This document shows, in pieces, positions 12,361-24,570 of a stretch of 64,000 nt of DNA. The stretch lies in NCBI RefSeq assembly GCF_000247695.1, contig NW_004624781.1:14269824-14333823 (forward strand), written 5' to 3'. This stretch comes from Heterocephalus glaber. Lineage: Eukaryota; Chordata; Mammalia; Rodentia; Bathyergidae. Numbering within the stretch: the first letter of the stretch is position 1; the number at the start of each line of letters is the position of its first letter. A program made the translations under genes and the position numbers. A model generated the notes under the pieces. That model was given only the letters and a program-made list of their open reading frames with translations. It made no database searches and was not told the DNA's origin.

Positions 12361-12689
12361 TGAGAATCTTAATTGTTATCTAATGGATTCTTTAAAGTAA
12401 GTAAAAGGTATTTTAACTCTTCCCCAGGTCAATGTTCTTCCTTTGTCTTGCATTTAGGCAACTGAAACTGTGTAACCACTTTAATCCTAAAGCTGATACA
12501 AACTGGATACAAACCTAGCAGATCTTCAGAGCACTGAGGGCCTTGGAAAGGGAAAGTTCCCTTTCATTTCTATTGGGAGGATGTGGTACGCTTGCCATGT
12601 AGCTGTCTCCCTCCTACATTTTGCTAGCTAAAGCAATAAGCCTGTCCTGATCTCCTATCCTGTACAGACCTCAACCACGGTGCCTATAA

Positions 12690-12845
12690 TTTTGTTGTCA
12701 TTTTATTTGCATATCTTTCTCACCTTTAAGGTCATAAAAGGTTCGTGAAGCTACAGACCATGGCTTGCCTGCCTTTATGTTCTTGGTGACTAGCCTGGTG
12801 CTGGCCCATAAAACATGCTCCAGCACTTAATGATGTAGGAAACAG
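12690..12845 (+). repeat. L2-like 3' end
   Basis: CTAGCCTGGTGCTGGCCCAT, then AAACATGCTCCAGCACTTAA, resembles the '...GCCTGGCACATAG...' ending of L2. Weak but in the right order. Confidence 0.4.
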
Positions 12846-14029
12846 AAGAGCAAAGGATGAATCCACACACCTACAACTCTCTAAAGCCCATGCCAGGTGA
12901 CTCTCGGCAGCTCAGCTAAAATGCCAGTGACACCCAAGGGTGCTACATCTTCAGAGATCATTAGAAAGCAGCCCCCAAAGTTTTCCTATGATTTAGTGAC
13001 CTTTAGGGCATGTGGAACACCTGGCATCAGAGCCACAGAAAGGGGTGCTAGACACACTAGGCCTTGCATTTATGTGCTTTTTAATCAATACAGGAGGCAG
13101 AGAGGGATGTAATTATTAAAGAGCCATTTTGAGACATGTAGACAAAACTAAAGAGATTTTTATTAAGTGTGAATCTCGCCATGTCCCTTTTGCCTACAGA
13201 AAGACCTGTGCACTTGAGGCCTGCATGGGTCTATAAAGAGACATTTTCATTTCCTGGGTATCTGACTGTAAACTTTAAGCCTTCTTTGGTTCTCAATAGC
13301 TGTCATTCACAGTAGGTTGATTATTGGAAGTTAAAATGCAGAGGAAATGAATTTTTACAGTTTCCCTGGCTAACCTGGCTCCCTTCAAGAAGATAGAAAT
13401 GAGATTTTACCCTGAATTAGTCATGTCTGAGGGAGGCAACTCAGACAATTGATCCTGAGATTAGCACTGGTTTTCCCTTGTGAGCCTCTGCAGAACTTAC
13501 ACTCAAGAATCTGTGTGGAGATTGGTGGGAAAGAGGGAAGGAAAATCTACAAGTAATGCGGGACAAAGATATCAAGGCATACACTCATTTCTACAAAACT
13601 CTGTGACATTTCCAAACCACTGGGTGAAAAACAAAGTTGGATGACAGTGTTTAAGGAGGGGGAAAGTAACAATATTACTGAATTTGAATAAAATTCCTAA
13701 AGGTCATCATAGAATATGAAACATGGGGATAATGTTAGAATTCACAATATGAAGAGACAAGATAAAAACACAAACATTACTCATATCCATAGTGCGACCC
13801 CAAACAACATTGCCCATGGGCTCTCGAGGCAGTGCGGCCCCTCCTGAGCCCCTGCCTGAGGCTCGTTCCCCTCAGCCCTTGTCCAGCTCACACCAATACA
13901 AAGCAAGGCCCCCTCCCCTTTAGGCCCTTACTACAAAGCTAGTATTATCTACTGTTCCCTCATTGCTTACCACCTCAATAGTCTCCACAATCTCATCTAC
14001 CCTATCTTTTCCATCTTAACTCTTAACAT
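12846..14029. other. CGNL1 intron, apparently single-copy
   Basis: About 1.2 kb without recognised repeats or exons. The part at 13110-13400 is a candidate for conserved non-coding sequence, based only on the lack of repeat signature. Confidence 0.35.
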
Positions 14030-14420
14030 ATTTTCTACTATAGAAAACTTCAAACATTTGCAAAAGTAGAGAGAATAGTATCATTAACTCTTCAATACCC
14101 CTCGCTCCGTTTAAGCACTTACATGGTGGACGTGCCCTCCACTCCCTGCTCATTTTCCCCCAGAATGAATTATTTTACAGCAAATTCCAGAAAGCCCATC
14201 ATTTCATCCATAAATATTTCAGTATGTTTCTTTAAAAGAGAAAAACTCTTAACAACACTAGTATCACAACCTGCTACTATCATTCTTAATATCGTTAACA
14301 CAGATGGCTTTTAAATGTTCCCAGTGATTTCAGATATTTTTTGTTTTTATAATTGGGTATATTTGAATAGAGATCCAAACATGGTCCACACACTGGATCC
14401 TGGTCCCTTCCTCTTAAATC
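14030..14420. repeat. Ancient L1M-like repeat fragment
   Basis: GCAAAAGTAGAGAGAATAGT, TTTCATCCATAAATATTTCA, GTATGTTTCTTTAAAAGAGA and AGATCCAAACATGGTCCACA occur in the order of a common old mammalian repeat, probably L1M-related. Orientation and family are uncertain. Confidence 0.5.
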
Positions 14421-14932
14421 TCTTTTAATCTGTGGCCACCTTAACTTCTTTCTCTAACAAGGCCCAGCCCAGACATGTATCTCTTTCCCACCTACAAGGC
14501 ATCCTTTCACTCTACTCCAGACCCAGCATGTCCTCAGCCACCATGCTGCCACCTGCAAACACCGAAGTCCAGCTCCAGTATTGTTTTCTCCCTGAAACCC
14601 ACCCTCAACTGCCACCAGCCTGCTTCCCGAGCACGAGCCATCAGAGTCTCCTATGGCACTTTATCTAGACCTCACCTATAACCTACCTCACCTCCAAACT
14701 CCTGGCGGGGCACATGCTATCTAACTTCTCTTTCTAGGCATCAAAGACCTTAGTACCATACTCTGCATCTTCCCTCCTCTCTTTGCCCTCACCCACCCAT
14801 TCTTTTATGAGCTATGTTTCAGGCATTCTGAAAATGTCTAATGACCCCAAAATTCTATTTTCTGACCCCCAAATATTAGTGGCTCTTTTACCTTCTTCAA
14901 AATATATGCAATTAACCCTTTCAAGATAAATG
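14421..14932. other. CGNL1 intron, possibly old L2
   Basis: Pyrimidine-rich sequence in the style of L2 3' regions (for example CACCCACCCATTCTTTTATG), but no firm match. Confidence 0.3.
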
Positions 14933-14948
14933 TTAACAAGGGCCGGGG

Positions 14949-15024
14949 ATTTAGCTCAGTGGTGCTGCCGCCTGCCCCGTAAGCGCAAAGTCCTGAGTTC
15001 GATCCCTGGTACCAAAAAAACAAA
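14949..15024 (+). repeat. ID-type SINE
   Basis: Complete A box, B box (GTTCGATCCCTGGTACC) and A tail. The 16-base duplications AAGATAAATGTTAACA (14933-14948) and AAGATGAATGTTAACA (15025-15040) differ at one base. Confidence 0.93.
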
Positions 15025-15040
15025 AAGATGAATGTTAACA

Positions 15041-18000
15041 TTATGATATTGCTCTTAACGGACAATTTACTTTCATGAGAAATCATTTTACTTCAGGAGA
15101 CCCCAAAACAGTCTAATGCTCAATCCTGGGATTGTTGGGGACTCTACAGACATCTTTCCCTTTGTCTGTTCGTCTCTCTAATACACAACACTTACCACCA
15201 TCCATTAAGCACCAAGCCCACTGGGGAAGTCAAGTGGGAAACAAGGACAGTCACCAGCATGACTGGAAAGATAAAAGCAAGGACAAATTTTCCAACAACA
15301 CCAGGTGGGTAGAAACTGTAAAATCCAAGAAGCAACCAGGTAATTTACCGAGGGAGCTGCATTTGACCTGAGCTTCCTCTCAGAGAAACAAACTCGAGAA
15401 GGAGGATTTTTCCCTTGCAAAACCTGGAAAAGCATAAAGGACACATAACAGAGTCAAAAGTATGTTAGGAAATAAGGCACCAGAGTACTGACTAGTGCTT
15501 CAAAAGAATAGCTGATAGACAGCATCCCTTTTCTGACAGATGCATTTCTCTATAAGAAGGGAAGTAACACCGCCCGCATCATAACCCACACCTCCACTGC
15601 CTGCCACTGAGTTCCAGTCCCTTCTGCTGAACAGTGTACCCGACCTGGCCAGGCAGTCATGAATTCCTGTCCATGCAGCGATCATCTGTTCTTTAAAAGC
15701 TACGGCTGTTCTGGTCTCCAAAAAACTAGTAAAAAGTATCTATTTGGAATACCTGCAAAATATTCTTAATATAATTTGACAGACTTCACCAAATGTTCTA
15801 GTAATTTAAAACTTTTAGTGCTCAAGCTTGGGCCAGGATGAAGTGCTTGTTAGATGGCAATGATAAAAGAGCACTTTAGAGGTTTCTTGGCTCGTGTTAG
15901 TGGCAAAAGTTAGAAAAACTGCTGGGAGGAGGTTGGGCAGCCTCCTCAGACCTATCAAGGAAATGAACTTTTTAATGCAATTTTAGTTCCTTAAAGAAAT
16001 GTCAGCTTTTAGTCACAGTGGTTGACAAGTCTGTCCCCTGGGGCAGGGGAAAGGCTAAATGTCAGGGAACAAATTACAGAAACACTCTTTACCAGATTAA
16101 AAAATTATATTTGATTCCTTCTCCAAATATTTAATAGAATACTCTTAAAATTCTATTCTATAACATCATCATGTAATAAAGTACCAAAAAGACAGCACTG
16201 TCTACTGAATGGACTTTTTCCATAAACTATACCATTTAGACTCTTTCAGCAGCCATCTTTGGAAGCAAAGCTAACAGGAAATAACACATTCATGAGTCTC
16301 TTCAAGAAATGGCAAGGAAACTCAAAAGCAGGACACAGAGTAAAGCCGAGTTCTCTAAAAGACCTCCCGCACCCCCACTGGACCAAACCCACCCCAAGTC
16401 ATCCAGCAGGTGCTAGAGACTCCTGCAGTAGGTTCCAATCTCCTGCTCAGTATGCAACATAAGGCTACAGAAAAATAATACACTAAAGACAGAAATAAGA
16501 GAGAAAGCAGGGACTGCCAAGGATAATGCTGGGTCCCCAGCAAAAGACCCAGATCAGTCACATCCACTGACTTTTATTGTTCATCAATTGGGGTCAAGGT
16601 GAGCTACCTGTACAGATGTGTGGCTGATGCAGTTACTATGGAAATTAATGCAGCCAAGGCTTTAAAGAGAGGACACAAAGCATTTTCAAATTAGAAACAA
16701 GATAGACAAAATATATGGTTATGATAGGACATTGTCCCTCCCGTTATGAAGGCACTAACTGTGGGAATGGAATTTGGGTGTGAATTACTCCAATTTCAGC
16801 TGTGCATGTTATCTCACGTTAGTCCCACAGCTTCATGGGCCATTACTCCGGTCTTGGCCATGGCCATTATCGGGGAGGTCATGTTGACCTATGCACTACC
16901 GCAGTGCTCATGAGATGCTTCTGTGAGTCACACAGCTTCAGTCAGACTCACTTCTTAAAGTAAGCCAATTGAGGGATTTAATTTTACAGCCTGCCACTGC
17001 CCTCAGCATGCTTTGGGCATAACCAATGTTGCAGCTTCCTGTAGCAGGGACTCAATCCCCAGAGGGAGCAGCTTTGGGTGACTGTGGCCAGGTCCTGTGC
17101 CGAACCCTGGCATGTGGTCCCATGACTACTGACCAGCAGATGGGCTACAGAGGGTCTATGGGATTTTTAAATTTTAAATTCAGTTAAAAGTTGAAGATCT
17201 CATGCCAGCATCAAGATTATCTGGCTTCTCTTTAAAAATGGAAAGATCTAGCAACAGGGGAACAGGGCAGTCAGGTGGAAAGTGGGAGGCAGTTGCTCTC
17301 TACATGTGCCAGGAAGGGAGAGGACCAACAGAAGCCAGGGTTTTTAAAGGTGGGGTCAGGCAAGAACTTCATTACCTACCATGTGGACAACTCAATGTGG
17401 GGAATCATACAAGTCACTGAAGCAGAGGCCACCACGATCCAGCTGTTGAGGGAAAGGTACTGGCAGCAGAGCAAAATGTGGCCCAGGGCAAAGGGCCTCT
17501 GCCAGGACACTCTGGGTGAGCCCTTTCACGTCAGCTTTCTGACTTCTCTGCCATCCACACGTCTCAACCAACCCGAGCCCTTTCCCCAGACTGATCCAAC
17601 TTCATGAATTACACAGCAAGAAGGCTGAGCTAGCACACAAGGGTCACCATGCAATGCCTCAGTCCTCCTGAGGACTGCAGTTCCTGATAGAAGAGGTTCT
17701 CTCACTACCTGCTTCCTTCCTCACCCATGCACACATTACAGACCCAGGAAGGATGCTGCTGCTCACTGCTCTCACTGCCCACAATGAGCCCCCCAGAACA
17801 TGTCACATGACCTGGGGCTTTGACACAGGGACCGAAGGGGTGTCAGAAAACCGAACCCCAGACAGGGAGCTCACTGCAAAGACCTGGTGGGGCACCAGCA
17901 CGTGAAGGCCACAGCAAGGACATCAGGCTGCCACACAGCAAGGGAACGAGAGGCAAAACAGATGAGGCCCCTCAAAGCCATGATTAAATCAGTTCTGCTT

Positions 18001-18998
18001 TTTTCCCATCAAATTAAATCAAATCTCAAACAGAAGCTAAGATAGACAAATCAACAAGAGGCTTTTTAAAAGTGTCTCAAAGTTGTCATAACCCTGAACA
18101 GACTATTTCCCAGACTTGTCACTGTTAGAACAAACAAACCCATCTCTCACTTTTTGTCATTTGTGATTACCATGACATAATTGAAAATCAGCAAGGCACA
18201 GTGGGGCTTGGGGGGAGAAGGCTCCTAGCGATGAGCTGTCACTGTGATTTTCACGGAATAAACAATATCAAGAGTTCTTTCTTCAACAGTTTTAACCTAT
18301 ATGTTACAGAAACTCTGAAAATCTTACATTCTGTAATTCCCCCTCTTTCCCTAAAGATGTGATGATATTTCAAAGCATTTCCCCCTTCCAAACATAGTTC
18401 TTCTCTTCCACAGACAACATGCGGCTTGCACCAAAAGACTTCAACATAATTTAAAATATATTTGCAGAAGCCAAGAATTCAATTACAAGAAAAATTATCT
18501 TGGAAGGGTTTGAACAATTCAGCCAATTGGCCCATTTGTGACTTTGCTGAGAACCTGAATTATTGCACAACAGGCTGCACACGGTCCCAGGGTACAGGCC
18601 AGGTGGGAGTGCGCAAGGATCCCAGACACCTGGGGCCTGTCTGCAGCTCTGTCCTTCAGCAGAGTCACACCACGCCCGAGGCCTCTGACTTGACCGCCGC
18701 CTTCCGCTCTGCCAGGCAGGACACAAGTCAGGCCGCACAACCTCACCTTCTGCAACCGCATTCAACCCATGTCCTCCTGGTGCCTATAGACTTCAAAAGT
18801 CACCAGAACCATGAGGCTTATGCTTTTTTGGCAAGCTCTAGTTTCATGAGCTTATAAGAATGAGTCTCACTCTGTAATTAAAAGGAAAGAACCAGCCAGC
18901 ACCAGTGTGAGAGAGGCGGTCTCGGCCCTGCCTCCGTGCCCCAGCCTCACTCTGCACCCCATCCCGACACCCTCTCCTCCCTGCCACGGCAGACTCAC
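15041..18998. other. CGNL1 intron 8 next to the seventh coding exon
   Basis: Nearly 4 kb with no SINE or LINE that I can recognise, unusually clean for this window. 15800-16060 and 16730-17160 are unassigned and could be unique or ancient sequence. The next CGNL1 exon was not found here. Confidence 0.4.
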
Positions 18999-19211
18999 CT
19001 TGGTTGCCTCCTCCACACTCTCCCTCAGGGCCTGCAGCTCCATGTCGTACTGCTCCTTCAGCCTGTCCATCTCCTGGTCGTGGCTGGAAACCTCTTCTTT
19101 CAGGGCGCCCTTCAGGGCAGTGAGCTCACGCTCTCGCTTTCTCAAGAGATCTTCCAGCTCCTCTTTGGCAATCAGCAGATCGTGAAGGTCCCGCTTTGCC
19201 TGCAGAAGCTC
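18999..19211 (-). CDS. CGNL1: CGNL1 seventh coding exon (residues 719-789)
   Basis: The 213-base, phase 0-0 exon has acceptor TCTCTTCAG|GAGC and donor ACCAAG|GTGAGT. It encodes 71 residues beginning [20 protein letters not shown] and ending [13 protein letters not shown], again coiled coil. The next exon should begin with the residues that follow EEATK in CGNL1. I could not find it on the minus strand from 18998 down to 1, so the gene probably continues outside the window after a large intron. Confidence 0.95.
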
Positions 19212-19469
19212 CTGAAGAGATGAAATGGGACGGAGGAGGTGAACAGTGGACATCTCTGCAGGCGGCTCCACCAGGGGCCTGGCCAGGCTCTCCTTCCTCA
19301 GACCAACACCACTCTACACCATGTCTGCCTTTCCTGCTGCCCTGCTCGGCTCTCATTCCCCTGGACCACTCTGTCTTAGCTTCTCTGAGACATAATGTGA
19401 GGTAGAAAGGTGAGAGAGAGTTAACTGCTACTGCTGTGAGGGACCGCCTGGCCCTGCAGCTCACTTCAT

Positions 19470-21060
19470 TTCTGTGTGATGCTCTGCTGTCCTTGCCATG
19501 ATCCCGGGCGTGCTTCAGCTACATGGGGCCCACTCAGACCTGCTGGCCTTGCCTGCTTCCTACCCTGTGCATCCCTCATAGTCAAACCCTCTGCCCACAC
19601 TCCAGGTCCCCTCTCACCCAAGAGGAGCATGATATTCACATTTTCTCTTCCTTCATGGCCAAGAATTCACAAGGAAAGTCACCCAACCAGGGAAACGGGT
19701 TCTATTTCAAATCCCATTACCTCCACCACGTGCCGGCCAAAGGCTCGGCCTTCCTAGTGCTGCAGCATCTTCATCCCAGAATCCGGGTGCTGCTCCAGCT
19801 CAGGGCTCCCCCGCATCACTTCTCTGTCTCCACTCTCCTTGGTATTCCAGGCTGACCTCCCACACAAGTCCCTTCCCAGAGAAGTGAGTGCCCCCGCCAG
19901 GCTGCCCTGAGATTTGACTCCACCAGTTGTCTTCTTGACGTTTTGTTCTTTCTCATTCCCTTGAATCTTGGCTCCCAACAAGCCCTGCCACCAAACCTTT
20001 TGAAAATATCATTTCTGCTCACAGCCTCTAGGTCATGACCACTCGCTCACCCCTTAATCTCCTCCTATGTGGCTGCGAGTCCCTGCTGTACTGAAATAGC
20101 TCCTCCAAGGTCATGGCGAGTGTCCCATCTCCACTTCCAAAGGCCTCCCCCGTTCTTGATCCTCCTTGCCCTTCACCTCAAAGTTCTCCTCTGCCTGGCA
20201 GTCCAAAGACTGCACACTCTCCTGTCTGCTTCTCTCGGCCCATGTTTTCCATGAGGATCTTTTCTGGCTTTTCTCTCTCTCCTTCAAAAAGCTAAGATGA
20301 TCCCCAAGAATGCAACTTTGCATTCTTTATCCTCCTTTGGCAAGCTCAACCAAACCAGTAATTCTACAAAAAAGAACTCAGAGCCCTTGATCTGCAATCC
20401 TTCTTGGAGTTCATTCCTGTACCAGCACCACCAGGGACTGCTGAACACATGCACCTGGGCCTCCCCAGCACCCCGGTTCAGGAGGGCTGCAGTTTTAGGT
20501 GAATTCATCCTGTTCCTTCGCTTCCACTTCCCGTTTTTATTATTTCTATGACTATACCTCCTGCTTCCTAAACACCCAACCTCAGGAGCTGAGCAACAAC
20601 TTTGACTTTCGCCTCTTGTCCTTGTTCCTAACAACCAAAGTTATTTCTGTAACGTTTTAGATGCTTCCTCTCACCTCCTCAGGTTAGGTCCACATCACCT
20701 CCTACACAAATGCTTTGCAGGAGGCACACACCTGCCCCCAAATCTAGTCTGTGTCTGTCAGCTGCAGCCTCCATAATATCCATGGACATCCTCCAGAATG
20801 AACCTCCTTCCCCTCTGTCCCACCCCTCTCTGCCTTTTGGAAAATCTCTGAAGACCAGGATACAATATGATTTTCTCCAACAAGTCTTTCTTAAGTCTCC
20901 TCCCAAACACCTCTTACTTCTACTCTCTGACACTCTTGACTCTTTACCTTGCATTATGTTTCATGATTTTTTTTTTCTTATCTCCCTTCCTAGGCTGTCA
21001 GCTTTTTAAAAGATGGATGTAAAACTGGTTTCTCATATTTTTGATGCAAGAATCACAGTG
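19470..21060 (+). repeat. L2-like LINE fragments
   Basis: CCAAGGTCATGGCGAGTGTC (about 20106), CTCAAAGTTCTCCTCTGCCT and the final part 20870-21060 follow the style and order of old L2-type LINE sequence. No frame is open. Boundaries are approximate. Confidence 0.45.
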
Positions 21061-22247
21061 TTAGGAGCAAGCATTTGTCTGTTCTGGGAATAAGGTAACA
21101 TGTGCAGCATGGCAAGGGTCTGCCGTGTCAGAGTTCTAGACCCAGTCCATCCCCTGTGTGGCTCTGAATGAGAATCCATGCAGTTCTCAGAGTCCAAGAG
21201 ATGGAGGGAGGGGAAGAAAAGGAGAAGTAAAAAGAATTAAGACGTGTTATATACATGTACCAACTTCTCACAATGAGTGTGATCATTATATGATTCAAAC
21301 ATGGAATAATAAAAATAAATTAAAAAATGAACACCTCCTGTTCTCTTGGGGACCTTGGCATGCAACACGATAAGCTGCCCTTCACTCATGATATGTGTCC
21401 CTGCTGAGAGTACAGAAGCATTTCAATCCATCTAAATATGACTGACAATGAAATCTCTCCATGTTGTCTAGGAGATGTGGCTCCACTGAACCAGGGCAAT
21501 CCCAGGACAGAGCCCAGTACATAGGCTAAGACTCAGCCATCCAGAATCTACCCAGCAAACACTGATGAGCTCCAATGAATTGTCCAGACCCATCGAGGTA
21601 GCTAGGGTGGTTCTAGTCTTCTATACCAAGATCTCACCAAGATACACCCTGTGCTGATATTCGTCAGAGGGGACGCCGGCTGTTGCTAGCTGGGTGGTGA
21701 GGACAGAACCCCCCCTCCAGGGCTTCCTGGAGCCTCCTGCCAGCCTCTCAGAGCAGCCTTGGGACTCTGACCTTATTTCCTGCTCTGACTCTCACACACT
21801 TCTCACTTGTTTGGTCGACAAAGCAGTTCCTCTTCCCACACTTATCTTTTCCAGAACATATCTGTGTTTCTGTTTGCCATGGGGGAGGCCATGGGTTTCT
21901 GGCCCATCCTACACCAACAGGCTGTTATCTGTTGCTTAAGTGAACTGCACTGCACAAATCCAATCAGATTACACCTTGCCCTATCGCGCAGTAGCCCTTG
22001 AGGCTTTCCAGAGCAGAGACCAAAAGGCACAGGAGGTTCCAAACACCTCACTCTCCATGACCTCGGGGCTTAACTGCATCAAGTCAAAGAAGGAAAGAAA
22101 AATACAAAACTTCACAGTGTACATAAACATCAGGAGATGAACGTGCCTCTTTGGAGATTCCAATCCAGGAAAACTTTGGCTCTTTAGAATCAGTGCTTCC
22201 TAAACCTGGATGTACTCAGTTCCACATGTGACAAGCAGTCAGGAGAT
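21061..22247. other. CGNL1 intron 7, no recognised element
   Basis: No exon or repeat recognised. Confidence 0.4.
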
Positions 22248-22248
22248 T

Positions 22249-22272
22249 AAAACAAACAAACAAACAAACAAA
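22249..22272 (+). repeat. (AAAC)n microsatellite
   Basis: About six uninterrupted AAAC units. Confidence 0.95.
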
Positions 22273-23008
22273 CCCTAATGTGCATGCCTGTGTGTTTTGG
22301 AGGGGGACAGAAAGGTCAGCTATGTTTGATACTCACTGCGTAGTAAGAAACACGCTACTCATTTCCGAAGATTCAAAGAGATGACTCTTTGAGGAGATGA
22401 ATATTACTTTGGAGCTCTGAGACCCTAACATGTCCAGGATCCCACAGCTCACAGACAGGCGAGCCACAGTGGTGACAAGATCGGATGCCCGCTCCCTTTC
22501 TCTCCAGCATACAGCCACCACCACCCAACCACAAAGCCACACACACAGGAGGTAGACAGCAAACACAGGCTCTGGGGTTTGTCAGGTGTAAACAGAGCAG
22601 AGCATGGCTTGGACATGCCTGTGGGGAAGTCCACCTTTGTAAACCAAAGCATAGACTCGTGACTAGAACCCAAAAAGCTAAGAAGGAAAGAAGGCAGGAA
22701 AGCGGCCATCCCAGCAGCAGCCCGAAGAGACAGGCACCTGTATTCCAAACACTGCCTAGTCTTGGGTCCTCCACATCAAAATGGAGAAAACATGGGTCAG
22801 GCCTCTTTTGCACAAATGCTTCCCCGAAATCCTACAGGGTCCCGCTCTGTCCTGGGCTCGGTGAAGAGCGAATCACAGGTTTTGTCCCACAGTGGTACCT
22901 GACCGAGAATCCTATAATCTTTTCCTTGAGAATGTTCCAAAGTGGCTGAGAACCATGACCTTTATGGTTGCTTCCTGTTCACATTTGCAGAATGTTTGGT
23001 AACATCAC
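22273..23008. other. CGNL1 intron 7, no recognised element
   Basis: Includes an open frame at 22485-22949 with no family resemblance. Treated as intronic. Confidence 0.4.
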
Positions 23009-23025
23009 ATCACGAGTAGTTTATA

Positions 23026-23870
23026 TTTATTTTTTTCTTAAATTCTTTTATTGGTACATTTTAGGTATACAATACGTTTACATTTATCACTGGGTACTTG
23101 CACCTGTACATGATGCATCTTGGTTCTTATTTTTCCCCATTACCTGTACGCCCTTCACCCCTCCACCCTTCCCTGTTTACATAGACTTTGTTTCCATTTT
23201 TTTTTCATTCCTCATAATTTTTCCTTTCCCTTCTTTCCTTTCCCCATGTGCCCCCACCACCCCTACACCTTTGGACCTTTTCCTATTTCAAAGTATCAAT
23301 TATTAGTTATTAATCCTTTTAGCCCTTATTTACACTCTCAGTTTCTCACACTAGAGAAACTATTCGGTATTTACACATGTGTGTCTTATTTATTTCCCTT
23401 AAGAGTATGGCCTCAATATACATCCAGTTAGCTATAAATGACTCTAGTTTCTCATTCTTTATGGCTGAGTAGTACTCCATTTTATAAAAAAACCCACATC
23501 TCTTTTATCCAGTTGCCAGTTGATGGGCACTTGGGCTGTTTCCAAGCTTTAGCTATAACAAACTGTGCCGCAATAAACATGGGTGCACATATATCGCTGT
23601 GGTATGAGTCTTTTAATTCTTTCAGGAAAATACCCAGCAGGGGAATAGCTGGATCAAATGGGACCTCCAGCCCTAGTTCTTTGAGGTATCTCCATACTGA
23701 TTTCCACAGTGGTCGCACCAGTCTGCACTCCCACCAACAATGGAGAAGGGTTCCTTTCTCCCCACACCCCCGCCAGCATTTGTTATTGGTTAATTTCATG
23801 ATAGCAGCCATTGTTTGTGGGGTGAGGTGGAATCTCAGTGTTGTTTTCATCTGCATCTCTCGAATGACCA
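23026..23870 (-). mobile_element. 5'-truncated L1 with intact target-site duplication
   Basis: On the minus strand, 23871-23482 is still open for 129 codons matching the C-terminal end of L1 ORF2 (motifs [59 protein letters not shown]). The 3' UTR follows down to 23026, purine-rich on its own strand, ending in an A-rich tail (TTTTTTT on plus). A perfect 17-base duplication, ATCACGAGTAGTTTATA, flanks it at 23009-23025 and 23871-23887. The insert is 845 bases, so most of the element is missing from the 5' side. The preserved frame and duplication make it one of the younger LINE insertions here. Confidence 0.95.
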
Positions 23871-24288
23871 ATCACGAGTAGTTTATACCTATCTGAAAGA
23901 CCTCATTTCTGAGCACACACTGTCCCCGGATTGATACAGTTTCACAGCCACAGGATTTCTGTGACACCAAATGTTGCCAAATGCCAGGAATAAGACATCA
24001 CAACACTCCGACGAGGGAGGCTCCATCTCAGTGTCACAGGTACCACTGAGGACCGACACTGGGCCACGGGGAAGCCCCTCTGTCGTTACTGACCCATTAC
24101 CCTCAGAACCGTGTGTTCACTGACAAAGAAATGGCTGCAAACTTGTGCCATGACCTTTTCTGTAACATGAGTTAAAAAATAATTTGAATAATCTGAACCA
24201 TCAACTTAACTACAAATTTAAAAACTGCCCTGTTGTTGGTCAATTATATGACTTACCTTAAGAAAACAGTATTTTCTAGTAGTTTGTC

Positions 24289-24405
24289 CCTTTTTTTTAA
24301 GACAGGATCTCACTCAGCCCAGGGTGGCCTCAAACTGGAAGCAATCCTCCTGCCTCGGCCTCCTAAATGCTGGGATTACAGGTATGCACCACCATGGCCA
24401 GCCTC
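24289..24405 (-). repeat. 7SL-derived B1/Alu-like SINE
   Basis: On plus: TTTTTTTAAGACAGGATCTC, CCTCCTGCCTCGGCCTCCTA, TGCTGGGATTACAGGTATGC. This is the reverse complement of a 7SL SINE monomer. Confidence 0.92.
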
Positions 24406-24486
24406 ATTTTTATAAACGATTTATTTTCCTAGTGTTATTTTACAGATTTCATATAGATGCTTTTTAACAAAATGTGAGATACTAAT

Positions 24487-24570
24487 GGAGATTTCTGGGC
24501 AGGATAGCCCAGTGGTAGGGCACATAATTAGCTTGTGTGAGTCTCTGAGAATAATCACCGGTACCAAAAC
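24487..24570 (+). repeat. Degenerate ID-type SINE
   Basis: GGGCAGGATAGCCCAGTGGT and ATAATCACCGGTACCAAAAC keep the ends of the ID family. The B box is decayed. Confidence 0.65.

Noticed and set aside
1..18998. Further CGNL1 exons in the distal part
   Set aside because: No minus-strand frame here continues the conserved rod sequence after EEATK with splice signals; short exons could still be missed.
22485..22949. 154-codon open frame on plus
   Set aside because: Low-complexity composition, a competing minus-strand frame of similar length over the same bases, and no recognised domain.
23482..23871. Protein-coding gene on the minus strand (129 codons)
   Set aside because: It is the C-terminal end of L1 ORF2 within a 5'-truncated insertion.
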